DNA of 64,000 nucleotides from Pseudoalteromonas sp. T1lg75 (lineage in GTDB: Bacteria; Pseudomonadota; Gammaproteobacteria; Enterobacterales; Alteromonadaceae), in assembly GCF_002964705.1 (NCBI RefSeq), contig NZ_PQCD01000062.1, positions 122,259 through 186,258 of the forward strand. Reading direction: 5' to 3'. The translations under genes were made by a program, and so were the position numbers. The notes below the pieces were generated by a model that saw only the letters and a program-made list of their open reading frames with translations, did not search any database and was not told the DNA's origin. Positions 46,432 through 56,032 of this stretch are shown here, in pieces. The number at the start of each line of letters is the position of its first letter. Position 1 is the stretch's first letter.

Positions 46432-47022
46432 ATGACCATACAAGCAAATCAAAAACACTCCTACGGGAAACTGGCCAAGTTACTGCACTGGGGCATGGCG
46501 CTTATGCTGATACCCCTGATGTTAATTGGCAGCTATATGGCGGGGCTGGAACTATCAGATCCAAGTCGCTTGCAATTGATGACAATGCACAAATCGTTTG
46601 GCGCTGTTTTCATGCAACTTGCAGTATTACGATTAATCTGGAGCAGATTAAACCCTGCACCTCAACTACCAAACGTGTTGACTACATGGGAACGCCTTCT
46701 TTCTCGCACCGTTACGGTATTGTTATATGTACTGATGCTGGCGATTCCGTTTAGTGGTTTTGCCATGACTAATTTTTACGGTTATCCCGTCAATTTCTTT
46801 GGCTTGGTTGAGTTTCCTCAGCTGTTTGAGAAAAACCTGGTGCTTGCAGGGATAGCGAAACAGGCCCATGTAACTATGGTCTACACTCTACTGGCAGCAC
46901 TGTTTTTACATATTGCCGGAGCACTGAAACACCGATATTTTGACGAGCCAGAAGCCGATGTGCTTACTCGAATGATGCCGTTAAAACCTCGCGTTCAATC
47001 CGCTAAACAATATACCGAATAA
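46432..47022 (+). CDS. Cytochrome b561
   Basis: 196 residues, four to five transmembrane helices. Haem-ligand histidines are expected at KLLHWGMALML (residue ~16), MHKSFG (~49), and the late pair AKQAHVTMVYTLLAALFLHIAGALKH. This is the YodB/YceJ-type diheme cytochrome b561, which passes electrons from quinol or to superoxide in the inner membrane. AGAGGTGG precedes the ATG. It lies 11 bp before the MBL-fold gene, the frequent cytochrome b561-hydrolase pairing, whose shared role is not established. Confidence 0.9.
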   Translation: MTIQANQKHSYGKLAKLLHWGMALMLIPLMLIGSYMAGLELSDPSRLQLMTMHKSFGAVFMQLAVLRLIWSRLNPAPQLPNVLTTWERLLSRTVTVLLYVLMLAIPFSGFAMTNFYGYPVNFFGLVEFPQLFEKNLVLAGIAKQAHVTMVYTLLAALFLHIAGALKHRYFDEPEADVLTRMMPLKPRVQSAKQYTE

Positions 47023-47033
47023 CCAGGAGTGTA

Positions 47034-47939
47034 ATGATGAAAACTTTTATAAGACAATCAGTTGTTATCCTCAGCCTATTGATATCAACGCTCACACTCG
47101 CAGCGCCCCAGCTACCGATGAAGGAACCCATGGGAGGTGAGGCATTTGGTCATAGTGTTAAGCCAATAGGCAATGGCCTTTATGTGTTTCGTTGGTGGGT
47201 GTACCGCAATATTTTTCTGATCACAGATGATGGCGTGATCGTCACAGATCCGATGAACCCTAAAGCTGCCAAACTGCTGCAAAGTGAGATCCGCAAGATT
47301 ACGGATAAACCAGTAAAATATGTTGTTTATAGCCATAATCACCACGACCATATCTCTGGCGGTGATATCTTCAAGGCACAAGGCGCTAAGTTTATTGGTC
47401 ATAACAATCTGCTCAAAGAACTCAAAGATCACCCTAGTCCCGTGATCCCATTACCCGATATTACCTTTAGTGACAGCTACACCTTAAAGCTTGGTGGCCG
47501 CACTCTGGAGTTATCTTATTTGGGTCCTAACCATGGCGACAGCCTTGCGGTAATGCGCCTACCAGAAGAGAAAATTTTGTTTGTTGTCGACATAGTAACT
47601 CCTAGACGGGTTGCATTTAGAGGAATGCCTGACTTCTGGCCAGATGAATGGGTTCGTTCTTTAAAAGCAATTGAAAAGATGGATATCAACTACGTCATTT
47701 CCGGCCATGGGCCAGAAACCGAACCTGCTATCGACCCCGCATCTGTAGTGGCTGAACAGCGTATCTATCTGGAAGATTTAATGACAGCGGTGAAACAGGC
47801 TATGGACTCAGGCACTCATAGTCCGGACGCCTTACGCCAACAAATTAAACTGCCTAAGTATGAAAATTGGCGCTACTACCAACAGTGGCTACCGATGAAT
47901 ATTGAACGTATTTGGGCTTACTATCATATGGGTTGGTAA
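47034..47939 (+). CDS. Exported metallo-beta-lactamase-fold hydrolase
   Basis: 301 residues. Signal peptide (SVVILSLLISTLTLAA), then an MBL domain with the zinc motif H101-x-H103-x-D105-H106 (SHNHHDHISGG), a third His in YLGPNHGDS and a final His in ISGHGPETE. The family includes hydrolases of lactones, thioesters and quinoprotein-linked processes; no feature here points to beta-lactam resistance. AGGAG before ATGATG. Operon with the cytochrome b561. Confidence 0.88.
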   Translation: MMKTFIRQSVVILSLLISTLTLAAPQLPMKEPMGGEAFGHSVKPIGNGLYVFRWWVYRNIFLITDDGVIVTDPMNPKAAKLLQSEIRKITDKPVKYVVYSHNHHDHISGGDIFKAQGAKFIGHNNLLKELKDHPSPVIPLPDITFSDSYTLKLGGRTLELSYLGPNHGDSLAVMRLPEEKILFVVDIVTPRRVAFRGMPDFWPDEWVRSLKAIEKMDINYVISGHGPETEPAIDPASVVAEQRIYLEDLMTAVKQAMDSGTHSPDALRQQIKLPKYENWRYYQQWLPMNIERIWAYYHMGW

Positions 47940-47958
47940 ATATTGTCAGCCCATTAAA

Positions 47959-47993
47959 GAAAAACCTCCACATTACCGCCGAGGTTTTTCTTC
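47959..47993 (+). terminator. Terminator after the cytochrome b561-MBL operon
   Basis: GAAAAACCTC and GAGGTTTTTC form a 10-bp stem around a 14-base loop, followed by TTC and short T runs. Confidence 0.75.
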
Positions 47994-48111
47994 TAATAGG
48001 GTGAGCAGGCCGATAAGCCGAGCTCTGTTCTCTTTCCCTAAAGCGCCATCATTCGTTTAGGCCTTAGTTAGCTCAGCAATGCTCAATCCGTAATGGCTTT
48101 ACTATTTAATT

Positions 48112-48372
48112 TTACTGGCTGACTGTTACTTCAGCCGTCGCGCTAATATTATCTAATTCCACCGAAACGGCATCGCCGTTCGATGCACGAGTTACCACCA
48201 CACTGTCAAGGCTCACAGTGAAGCTCTTGGTTACCGGTGGGGGTGGTAAATTAACATTAGTTTCATCCTGATTATTGTCATTATCACCGCCACACGCGGT
48301 CAACATGAATGATGCGTAGGTAACAGCAATTAGTTTAAGTAGGTGTTTATAGCTGATCATGTTCTTGTTCAT
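48112..48372 (-). CDS. Small lipoprotein downstream of the giant surface protein
   Basis: 86 residues. Lipobox LTAC with GG at +2/+3 (FMLTACGGDNDN), an acidic Asn/Asp linker, a PPPP stretch and a C-terminal beta-type segment (SFTVSLDSVVVTRASNGDAVSVELDNISATAEVTVS). No family recognised. It starts 16 bp after the stop of the 2227-residue protein and must be co-transcribed; a role in anchoring or assembling that protein is a fair guess only. Confidence 0.7.
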   Translation of the reverse strand: MNKNMISYKHLLKLIAVTYASFMLTACGGDNDNNQDETNVNLPPPPVTKSFTVSLDSVVVTRASNGDAVSVELDNISATAEVTVSQ

Positions 48373-48388
48373 GTGGATAAATGTCCCG

Positions 48389-51300
48389 TTAAAATGCGTA
48401 AGTCACTAAAAAATGGGTTTGCCCCGAAGCTAATGCCTGAGCTGCAACTAAGCTAAAGGTTAGAGTCCCGTTATCCACGTCGTAGCTGCCACTTGCCAGA
48501 AGCTCACTTTCCTGCGCTTGGCCATCCTGGTTTTCATCAAGGTATAAATAAACACCTTCAATATCATTCACTTCATCCATATCGCCGCTCGCATTTAAAG
48601 TGAGCTGCTCTAATATGGCATCGTTATTGTCACTTGTTAGTGCAAAGCTCAAAACGACTTTTTCACCATCACCAAATGCATAGTTTTCAGCTTCAGCATT
48701 GGATTTTTCAGCAATTACTTGAGGCGCAGCCAGTGTTAACACAGCCATGCGAATAGGATCTTCTACTTGGCCATTCACAGCGCCATCCGCATCATTCGCG
48801 CCGCCATCTTCAATTGTTAATTGCAAGCAGTGATGACCAACAGTTAAGCCTTGGGTATATGCATTGTCACCTGGCGCTGGACAACCATCAAGTGAGCCAG
48901 GGGCTGACCAAATAATGTTGTTGTCATCTTCAACAAAATTGAACCATCCCTTTTCGGCGCTAAACTTACGAACGACCGCATCTTCGACAAACGCTTGCTG
49001 AGGAGGTAGCACAATATTGACACTCTCACCGTCTGCCAGCCCTGTGGCGATGAAGTTGAAAATATCGCTAGTCGAACTAAAAGCGCTATCCTCAGTTGAC
49101 GTTTGGCTATCCATTACAAGTCCTGCATTATCGATAAAGTCTTGCATGCTTAGTTGTGCCTGATAATTACCCGTGGCAAAGGCAATATCTCCCAACTGAA
49201 GCGCAATGCCAGCTGGTGCCTGAATAGGTTGAGTTGTCTCTCCCGTCGTGAGCTGTTTGATAACACCATTGTTGTCTAAATAATTCGGTATACGGTCACC
49301 GTCGCTATCACCGAAGCCTTCATCCGCATCTGAGATGCCATCATTATCGGAATCAACATTATCATCTAATATCGGCGTCGCCTTTTTCACCTTAATCCAA
49401 ACATTGGCAGAGGCTGACATCGAATCTAATTCTGGAACTACCACCGACACATTCAGCTTATACATACCAACACTGAGCGATGAAGGGTCAAAGCTAAAAA
49501 CGGAGTCACTAGATGCAAACGCACTTTCAGAACCAAACCAGTCAAAGAGCAATTCATACTTATCGCCTAAGTTACGTACTGCTGCTTCAAGCTGCACCAG
49601 ACCACCATCTTGATAAACCGTATATGTAGTTTGTTGCTGTTGGCTAACCGTTACATCTAGCGCGATCCTAAAGCCTTCTTCGAACTCGTCAGGGACCCCA
49701 TTACCGTTATCATCATCATCGGCGTTATCGCCAATACCATCATTATCCTTATCTGAGGTTTCGGTTGGGTCTAATGGGAACGCGTCTTCAGCATCAATAA
49801 CGCCATCGTTATCATCGTCTGTATCCGCGTTATTACCTATCCCGTCAAGATCGGTATCTGTCGTTTCCGCCGCATCGAGTGGGAATGCGTCCTCAGTATC
49901 AATAACACCGTCGTTGTCGTCATCATCGTCCGTTGAGTTCGGGATAAAGTCACCGTCGGTATCAAGCGGTGTGCTGCTACTATCTAACGGATTTGTGCCT
50001 TCGCTGATCTCAACCTCATCTGAATAGTTGTCATTGTCATCGTCGGTATCGGCGTTATCGCCAATGCCGTCTAGGTCATTGTCTGCACTTTCTGCGGCAT
50101 TAAGTGGGAAGGCGTCTTCAGCATCAATAACACCGTCGTTGTCGTCATCGTCGTCCGTTGAATTCGGGATAAAGTCGCCGTCGGTATCAAGTGGCACACT
50201 GCTGCTATCAAACGGATCCGTGCCTTCGGCCAATTCAACTACATCACTGTAATTGTCGTTATCATCATCGGTATCCGCGTTATCGCCAATGCCATCGAGA
50301 TCATTGTCTGAGCTTTCCGCTGCATTTAGCGGAAAGGCATCCTGGCCGTCGCTCACACCGTCGTTGTCATCATCATCGTCCGTTGAATTCGGGATAAAAT
50401 CACCGTCGGTATCAAGTGGCGTGCTGCTGCTATCAAACGGATTTGTGCCTTCGCTGATCTCAACCGCGTCTGAATAATTGTCATTGTCATCGTCGGTGTC
50501 GGCGTTATCGCCAATGCCATCGAGATCATTGTCTGAACTTTCTGCGGCATCGAGTGGGAACTCGTCCTCAGTATCTATCACACCGTCGTTGTCGTCATCA
50601 TCGTCCGTTGAGTTCGGGATAAAGTCGCCGTCGGTATCAAGCGGCGTGCTACTGCTATCAAACGGATTTGTGCCTTCGCTGATCTCGACCTCGTCTGAAT
50701 AGTTGTCATTATCATCGTCGGTATCCGCGTTGTCACCAATGCCGTCTAAGTCATTGTCTGCACTTTCCGCTGCATCGAGCGGGAACGCGTCCTCAGTATC
50801 AATAACACCGTCGTTGTCATCATCGTCGTCCGTTGAATTCGGGATAAAGTCGCCGTCGGTATCAAGCGGCGTGCTGCTACTATCGAACGGATCCGTGCCT
50901 TCGGCTAATTCAACTACGTCGCTGTAATTGTCATTGTCATCGTCGGTATCGGCGTTATCGCCAATGCCGTCCAGGTCATTGTCCAACGTCTCATTAGGAT
51001 CATTAGGCAGGGCATCGCTATTATCACCTACACCATCAGCATCGCTGTCAGCAGACTCAGAATCATCATTAGGGAAGGCATCGTTGCTGTCCGCAACACC
51101 ATCACCATCAAAATCGCCGCCATAGGTATATTCAATGGCGCCAATATCGACGGTTGGGTTTAATGGACCGCCGTCTGCGTCTGGGTTGTACTCACCCTGT
51201 ATACGGTCATTGCCAAACAAATCGAAATCACCAACGCCATCCAACAAGCCATTGTCACCGGCATCAATATTCACACTGCCAGGGACAGGTCGAAAGTCTT

Positions 51301-54300
51301 CATTGGCAACATCGGCTAACTCAATGCTGCCCGTTGAGCTAACACCACACTCGCTGTTTTCCACCCAGTTATGACTTTGCCAAGTCCAAGTTGCTACATC
51401 GCAAACCGTTGAGCCGTTCTCGCCTGCTATGAACAAGCTATGGAGCATATTTGCTGAGCCTTCACCGCTAATACCTATAGCACCGCCTTCACTGTTAATC
51501 AGCGTAAATGAGCTCAAACCAATGAAGCCGTCTACTGTGCTGATAGCGTAATGGTCACCAAATACATTGGCAATCAGCGAATTCTCAATACTTATTGAAT
51601 AGTCATCCCCTGCAATAACGGGCGCGTCGTTGTTGATGATCTGTACATAGTGCAACCCGATATAGTTGGTGGTAATCATATTAAATACACTACCAACACG
51701 ACTATTATCTGTGGCGCCATTTCGCAAGGTTACCCCAGAGAGAACAGGGAATTGAGAACTTGTCATCCCTTGCACCAAGGCCACATCCATAATATTTGTA
51801 ACACCTGCACCATCAATGGTAACTTCACGGTTACCATCAATCAGCATACCTTTGGTAGCAATCAACGGGCTGCTTAGTGTAATGGTCATTGGTTCAGCAA
51901 AAGTGATGACAGGAACCGTTGATATTTGACCCGTTGGGCATACATCAGCCATTGCCTGACGCAAGCTACCTGCGCCACTATCTGCGTTGCTGGTAACTGT
52001 AATAGCGGTGCTGGTACAGGCGGTATATTGATCGTCATCAACGCGATAGACTGTGCCTTCCACCGTGACAAAGTCAGTAACACCATCGCCGTCAATGTCG
52101 CTATCATTTTCATCGGCAATACCGTCGTTATCTAAATCAGGTAAATCACCATACACAGTCGGCCGAGGGTCGTCGCCATCAAGGGTGCCATCACCGTCAC
52201 TGTCTGCGTTAAATGGATCCGAGCCTGCGGCAACTTCGTCACTATCACTTAGGCCGTCATTGTCATCGTCCGGGTCGGCATGGTTACCAATGCCATCACC
52301 GTCAAAATCTGCCCACTCGGTGGCATCATATGGAAATTTATCTTCCCAGTTAGCGCGGTTATCACCATCAATATCATCGTCATTTGAGTCACCAACGCCA
52401 TCACCGTCGGTATCCGCGCCAAAGCGCACCAAGGCCGAACACACTTGCTCACCTGTTAAGTTAGAGGCTGAATTTGGCGTCACACAAAAACGCACTTCGG
52501 TGCCGACACTGGCAACACCAGTAAAAAATTGGTCGGTCTGGCTAGCGATGTTTTGCCATTGGCCGTTAGTTTTTATTTGCCACTGGTACTGGCTGTTACG
52601 CTCTAAATCATAATTGCTATTGCCTGGGGCAATGTAGGTATAGCGACCGGTCAAACCACCGGTTACCAATGGCTCTGAATATTGAGATTCAATGTAAACA
52701 TCCGTTGCATGAGGTATTTGACCTACTTTTAGCCAGTCGCCACAAGTAGTTTCATTCTCATATTGCATACACATAGTGATGTAGTTATCTGCATCGTCAC
52801 TCGTTGCTTGATATCCTAACGTGTCATTCGCGATGACTATGGCATCACTGCGATTTGCCGTTGCCGATCGCATCCACACATAACTAGATCCGGCCACTCC
52901 GTACGGCACATTCGCGAAGGCATAATCACCTGTTCTAAGGACTTGACTAACTTTATCGACTTTTGGATGAAAAAAGCGCTTACCAAATTTAGTGGTATCA
53001 TAGTTCCATTTATCTAAATGCTTTTTTCTGGCGTTTAAACCATTGCGAAATGACGAAGCGTCCCATTCGTGATAACCGGGAAAGAGGTAAGAGGCGTTGT
53101 GCCAATACACATGTGAGCTATCGGTTAGGTTAATCATCATGGGTTGAAACCAGCCTGGGTCACCTTCAGGTACTGGCACTTCGATATAGTAAGACGTATA
53201 ACTACGCCACTCCCCTGAACTACCACACGTTCCACACATATACTCTGTGCCATAAACCATCAGGCGAATACCTTGAATCTGCCAATCTGCTAAGTGATAG
53301 TTTTCAACAAAGTTATAAAGCTCATCTAGTTCCCACTTATGAAAACGCAGCCAGGTGATATCCTCTGGTAATTTATAATTAAGGTAATCCGCTGTTTCGA
53401 CTGCTGCCCAACGTGGTGGTTGTATTGACTCCCATTGATCTTTATATGAGCGCGTGGTTTTATCTGAACTGATAAAAATATAATCGGTCACATCGCCAAC
53501 AGGATAAGTCCCCCACTTGCCAATATCGGTGGTTTTAATATCGTTATAATAAAAACTTGAAGCATCCCACGGCAATGTCGTGCCGCTAAGAATATTGCCG
53601 CCCAATTGCTTATCCATACAAGTAGGATTAAGTGCGTTTTCTATACAGGTATCAAAGTGGTGTGTAGTAAACCAATGCCACTCATCATTGGCGGCAAAGA
53701 AATTTTCATCCCAACCTCTTGCCGCAGCAAATTTCGGAAACATTTGTGCCAAAGCACCCTGAATAGGGCAATCCCCACCGCCACATTGGCCGTTAAGCTT
53801 TTTTTGCTCGTTAGTAGGCGCTGCCATTGCGGCTTCTATACCCAATTCCCAGCCATGTGAGCTGTCGGTAGAGTAAAAACTGCGGTGCAGTTCTAACGGA
53901 TCAAAGTTGTAATCAAGGTAAGGCAAGCGCGGGGTGTTAAATGTTCCGCGGCTATGTGCATCAACAGGTCCAGACAGGTACATACACATGTTTTCAATAT
54001 CATCATCTGCTGTACAACCAATTTGATTATATAGCGGCGTGGTTGCTGCGCTATGACGGAAGTTATTAAAAAACGTATGTGGAATAACATCATAAATGCC
54101 GTTACTCACATGCCCAGCGGTATCTCGTTTCAAGCTGACGCTATTTTGCATATCCGTAACTGTACCTAGCACCATAAAACCAATACGACCACCGAATTCA
54201 CCGCCATCGAGAGCATCTTCAGCGGCATCGTCTTGCATTAACCTTAAATGCAATTTACTGCCATTACCGACACTGCTGACCACGGTCGCGCCTTGATAAA

Positions 54301-55072
54301 AGTCGTGGTTGTTATGTACGCCGTAACCAGCAATCGTTTTGATAGTCATTGGGCGCTGTAACTGAGCAACAGTCACTGCATTAGCAAACGTCGCACCTAG
54401 CTCAAATGACAGACCTGCAAAGTTAGTTGAGCCAATGGTATCGCTGATATCGGCACTAGAAATAAGCAGCATGCGATCATCAGCTAAGCGATGCCAGCCT
54501 TCCTCAGCCACCATATAATGAATTTTGGCACCGGCTAAATCTGGGGCATTACCGACTGAACGAACAAAGAATTTAAATTGATTACCGCTAATAGTTGGCG
54601 CTAGCGGTAAAATACTGACGCCAGGATTTTGGTTAGGATCTTCAAGGCTGATGAACACAACAGGTCGTGCATAGATGCGATCAGTCCAGAGATCTTCAAT
54701 GGAATTCCCCGCACCTATGGTAATAGTGCCAACTTCAGACGGAACACCAAGTAACGCGGGATGCCCTTCAAAGATAATCCCTTCACCAGTAGTTTCTCTG
54801 TCTGAACCATCGTCGGTCAAGTACGCCCATTGAGTACCTGATTGCACGAAAAAACCCGCTTTATTTGGCGATACCGCCTGATAAAAGACTTTGGTGGTAT
54901 CGCTATTGACGTAGGCCGTATTTTCCGGGGTACTGCTTAACGATATCGACTGATGAGTCACTTGTGCCGTGCTGGCCTGTGCCGTATTACTTATTGCTAC
55001 TACCAGCATCCAGCTTGTAAACAACCACCAAACCTGTTTAATTTTCACTACACACATCCATAGATATTGCAC
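48389..55072 (-). CDS. Giant exported protein with calcium-binding TSP3-type repeats
   Basis: 2227 residues. The N-terminus contains a signal sequence (WWLFTSWMLVVAISNTAQA), best started at GTG 55072 or ATG 55057; no Shine-Dalgarno decides. An unfamiliar N-domain of about 850 residues is followed by thrombospondin type 3-like Asp repeats (about 890-1010), a CSLREAI/choice-of-anchor Q type beta-helix (about 1025-1315), then five near-identical 75-residue Asp-rich units (about 1382-1757) with more TSP3 motifs on either side. Near the C-terminus a segment like the choice-of-anchor U domain (VEDAVVRKFSAEKGWFNF, about 2025-2120) is present. Likely a calcium-stiffened surface or secreted structure. 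Adjacent to a NarL/kinase pair in divergent orientation. Confidence 0.82.
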   Translation of the reverse strand: MQYLWMCVVKIKQVWWLFTSWMLVVAISNTAQASTAQVTHQSISLSSTPENTAYVNSDTTKVFYQAVSPNKAGFFVQSGTQWAYLTDDGSDRETTGEGIIFEGHPALLGVPSEVGTITIGAGNSIEDLWTDRIYARPVVFISLEDPNQNPGVSILPLAPTISGNQFKFFVRSVGNAPDLAGAKIHYMVAEEGWHRLADDRMLLISSADISDTIGSTNFAGLSFELGATFANAVTVAQLQRPMTIKTIAGYGVHNNHDFYQGATVVSSVGNGSKLHLRLMQDDAAEDALDGGEFGGRIGFMVLGTVTDMQNSVSLKRDTAGHVSNGIYDVIPHTFFNNFRHSAATTPLYNQIGCTADDDIENMCMYLSGPVDAHSRGTFNTPRLPYLDYNFDPLELHRSFYSTDSSHGWELGIEAAMAAPTNEQKKLNGQCGGGDCPIQGALAQMFPKFAAARGWDENFFAANDEWHWFTTHHFDTCIENALNPTCMDKQLGGNILSGTTLPWDASSFYYNDIKTTDIGKWGTYPVGDVTDYIFISSDKTTRSYKDQWESIQPPRWAAVETADYLNYKLPEDITWLRFHKWELDELYNFVENYHLADWQIQGIRLMVYGTEYMCGTCGSSGEWRSYTSYYIEVPVPEGDPGWFQPMMINLTDSSHVYWHNASYLFPGYHEWDASSFRNGLNARKKHLDKWNYDTTKFGKRFFHPKVDKVSQVLRTGDYAFANVPYGVAGSSYVWMRSATANRSDAIVIANDTLGYQATSDDADNYITMCMQYENETTCGDWLKVGQIPHATDVYIESQYSEPLVTGGLTGRYTYIAPGNSNYDLERNSQYQWQIKTNGQWQNIASQTDQFFTGVASVGTEVRFCVTPNSASNLTGEQVCSALVRFGADTDGDGVGDSNDDDIDGDNRANWEDKFPYDATEWADFDGDGIGNHADPDDDNDGLSDSDEVAAGSDPFNADSDGDGTLDGDDPRPTVYGDLPDLDNDGIADENDSDIDGDGVTDFVTVEGTVYRVDDDQYTACTSTAITVTSNADSGAGSLRQAMADVCPTGQISTVPVITFAEPMTITLSSPLIATKGMLIDGNREVTIDGAGVTNIMDVALVQGMTSSQFPVLSGVTLRNGATDNSRVGSVFNMITTNYIGLHYVQIINNDAPVIAGDDYSISIENSLIANVFGDHYAISTVDGFIGLSSFTLINSEGGAIGISGEGSANMLHSLFIAGENGSTVCDVATWTWQSHNWVENSECGVSSTGSIELADVANEDFRPVPGSVNIDAGDNGLLDGVGDFDLFGNDRIQGEYNPDADGGPLNPTVDIGAIEYTYGGDFDGDGVADSNDAFPNDDSESADSDADGVGDNSDALPNDPNETLDNDLDGIGDNADTDDDNDNYSDVVELAEGTDPFDSSSTPLDTDGDFIPNSTDDDDDNDGVIDTEDAFPLDAAESADNDLDGIGDNADTDDDNDNYSDEVEISEGTNPFDSSSTPLDTDGDFIPNSTDDDDDNDGVIDTEDEFPLDAAESSDNDLDGIGDNADTDDDNDNYSDAVEISEGTNPFDSSSTPLDTDGDFIPNSTDDDDDNDGVSDGQDAFPLNAAESSDNDLDGIGDNADTDDDNDNYSDVVELAEGTDPFDSSSVPLDTDGDFIPNSTDDDDDNDGVIDAEDAFPLNAAESADNDLDGIGDNADTDDDNDNYSDEVEISEGTNPLDSSSTPLDTDGDFIPNSTDDDDDNDGVIDTEDAFPLDAAETTDTDLDGIGNNADTDDDNDGVIDAEDAFPLDPTETSDKDNDGIGDNADDDDNGNGVPDEFEEGFRIALDVTVSQQQQTTYTVYQDGGLVQLEAAVRNLGDKYELLFDWFGSESAFASSDSVFSFDPSSLSVGMYKLNVSVVVPELDSMSASANVWIKVKKATPILDDNVDSDNDGISDADEGFGDSDGDRIPNYLDNNGVIKQLTTGETTQPIQAPAGIALQLGDIAFATGNYQAQLSMQDFIDNAGLVMDSQTSTEDSAFSSTSDIFNFIATGLADGESVNIVLPPQQAFVEDAVVRKFSAEKGWFNFVEDDNNIIWSAPGSLDGCPAPGDNAYTQGLTVGHHCLQLTIEDGGANDADGAVNGQVEDPIRMAVLTLAAPQVIAEKSNAEAENYAFGDGEKVVLSFALTSDNNDAILEQLTLNASGDMDEVNDIEGVYLYLDENQDGQAQESELLASGSYDVDNGTLTFSLVAAQALASGQTHFLVTYAF
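49803..50927 (-). repeat. Five tandem 225-bp repeats inside the giant gene
   Basis: Units of exactly 225 bp (75 codons) starting near 49803, 50028, 50253, 50478 and 50703, with a further partial unit after 50928. Each encodes DNDLDGIGDNADTDDDNDNY followed by variable VVELAEGTDPFDSSS and PLDTDGDFIPNSTDDDDDNDG. DNA identity is high enough that recombination between units is likely. Confidence 0.92.
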
Positions 55073-55419
55073 TTGAACGAGTGATTTTAATTTAAAATTG
55101 TTTTATTGAGATAGGCCATGGCGGCCAATTGAGTAGTTTTACTCAGAGGGTCGTTTATTCATCGAATAGGTAGTATTAGGGTCAATATTTTTTAACAGCG
55201 GCATATGAAATATCTTACTTTCAAAAACTTAAATATAAGCCATCACATTAACGCGTGAATGGTCTAACTTAAGTTGTTGCCAGCTAAGGTGACATCAGCA
55301 ATTTCATCCGCTAACAGGAACATCAATAACTAAAACTACTTTATGTCGAATTATTTCTCCTTACCCGTCAAACTAGTGTTTATAATCCAACAAAACAATA
55401 AAATTAAAAGTTAGATAAT
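55073..55419. other. Divergent control region of giant gene and narL-type gene
   Basis: 347 bp, AT-rich, no gene. It must hold the promoters of both the surface-protein gene and the response-regulator gene. I see no firm operator; a TCAGAGGGTCG to TAGGGTCAATA stretch near 55145-55190 shows repeated AGGGTC. Confidence 0.5.
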
Positions 55420-56025
55420 ATGCAAATTGTCATTGCCGATGACCATCAACTGTTTCGCGAAGGGCTTCGACTCATACTCAGTATTGAGTCACAATGGCAA
55501 GTAATTGCCGAAGTCGACAATGCTCAAGACTTAATGACACAAGTGCAAAATCAAACGCCTGATCTCGTATTGCTCGATTATCGCATGCCCGGTGGTGGCG
55601 CAGTATCTGTACTCAGCTATATAAAACAACGTTTTGAGACCACTCGAGTGATTTGCCTTACCGGTGTCAATTCAGCAGGATTATTTCGACAGCTACTTAG
55701 CTGCGGTGCTGATGCGGTCTTACTCAAAGAAATTTCCGCTGAAGAACTGTTAGCTGCGGTGCGCAGTGTTGTGGCTGGTCAACAAGTGCTATCGAATAGC
55801 GTTAAACAACAGTTAGAGAATGGTGTTGATAAACTAACGTCGAGAGAGTTTCAAATCATGGATTTGGTGTTAGAGGGATTAACTACTGCGGAAATCGCTG
55901 AACGCCTTAGCTTGTCACCCAGAACCGTTGAAAATCATAGATACAGCTTGATGAAAAAGCTAGACGTACGTAATAGCGCAGAGTTAATTCAGTTTGCCCA
56001 ACAACAAGATTTGTTGAGTTGCTGA
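55420..56025 (+). CDS. NarL/FixJ-family response regulator
   Basis: 201 residues. Receiver domain with DD at 7-8, phospho-acceptor D53 in LVLLDYRMPGG, T in CLTG and K in LLKE; LuxR-type helix-turn-helix at about 140-198 (LTSREFQIMDLVLEGLTTAEIAERLSLSPRTVENHR). DNA-binding transcription regulator, presumably phosphorylated by the hybrid kinase that starts 8 bp downstream. Divergent from the giant surface protein, which is its most likely target. Confidence 0.92.
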   Translation: MQIVIADDHQLFREGLRLILSIESQWQVIAEVDNAQDLMTQVQNQTPDLVLLDYRMPGGGAVSVLSYIKQRFETTRVICLTGVNSAGLFRQLLSCGADAVLLKEISAEELLAAVRSVVAGQQVLSNSVKQQLENGVDKLTSREFQIMDLVLEGLTTAEIAERLSLSPRTVENHRYSLMKKLDVRNSAELIQFAQQQDLLSC

Positions 56026-56032
56026 TAACATC

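Noticed and set aside
47034..47939. Beta-lactam resistance gene
   Set aside because: The MBL fold alone does not imply beta-lactamase activity. Sequence and pairing with cytochrome b561 point to another hydrolase group.
50028..50927. Four consecutive 74-codon plus-strand frames starting MSLSSSVSALSPMPS
   Set aside because: They are the antisense of the Asp-rich 225-bp repeats and arise from codon composition, not from genes.
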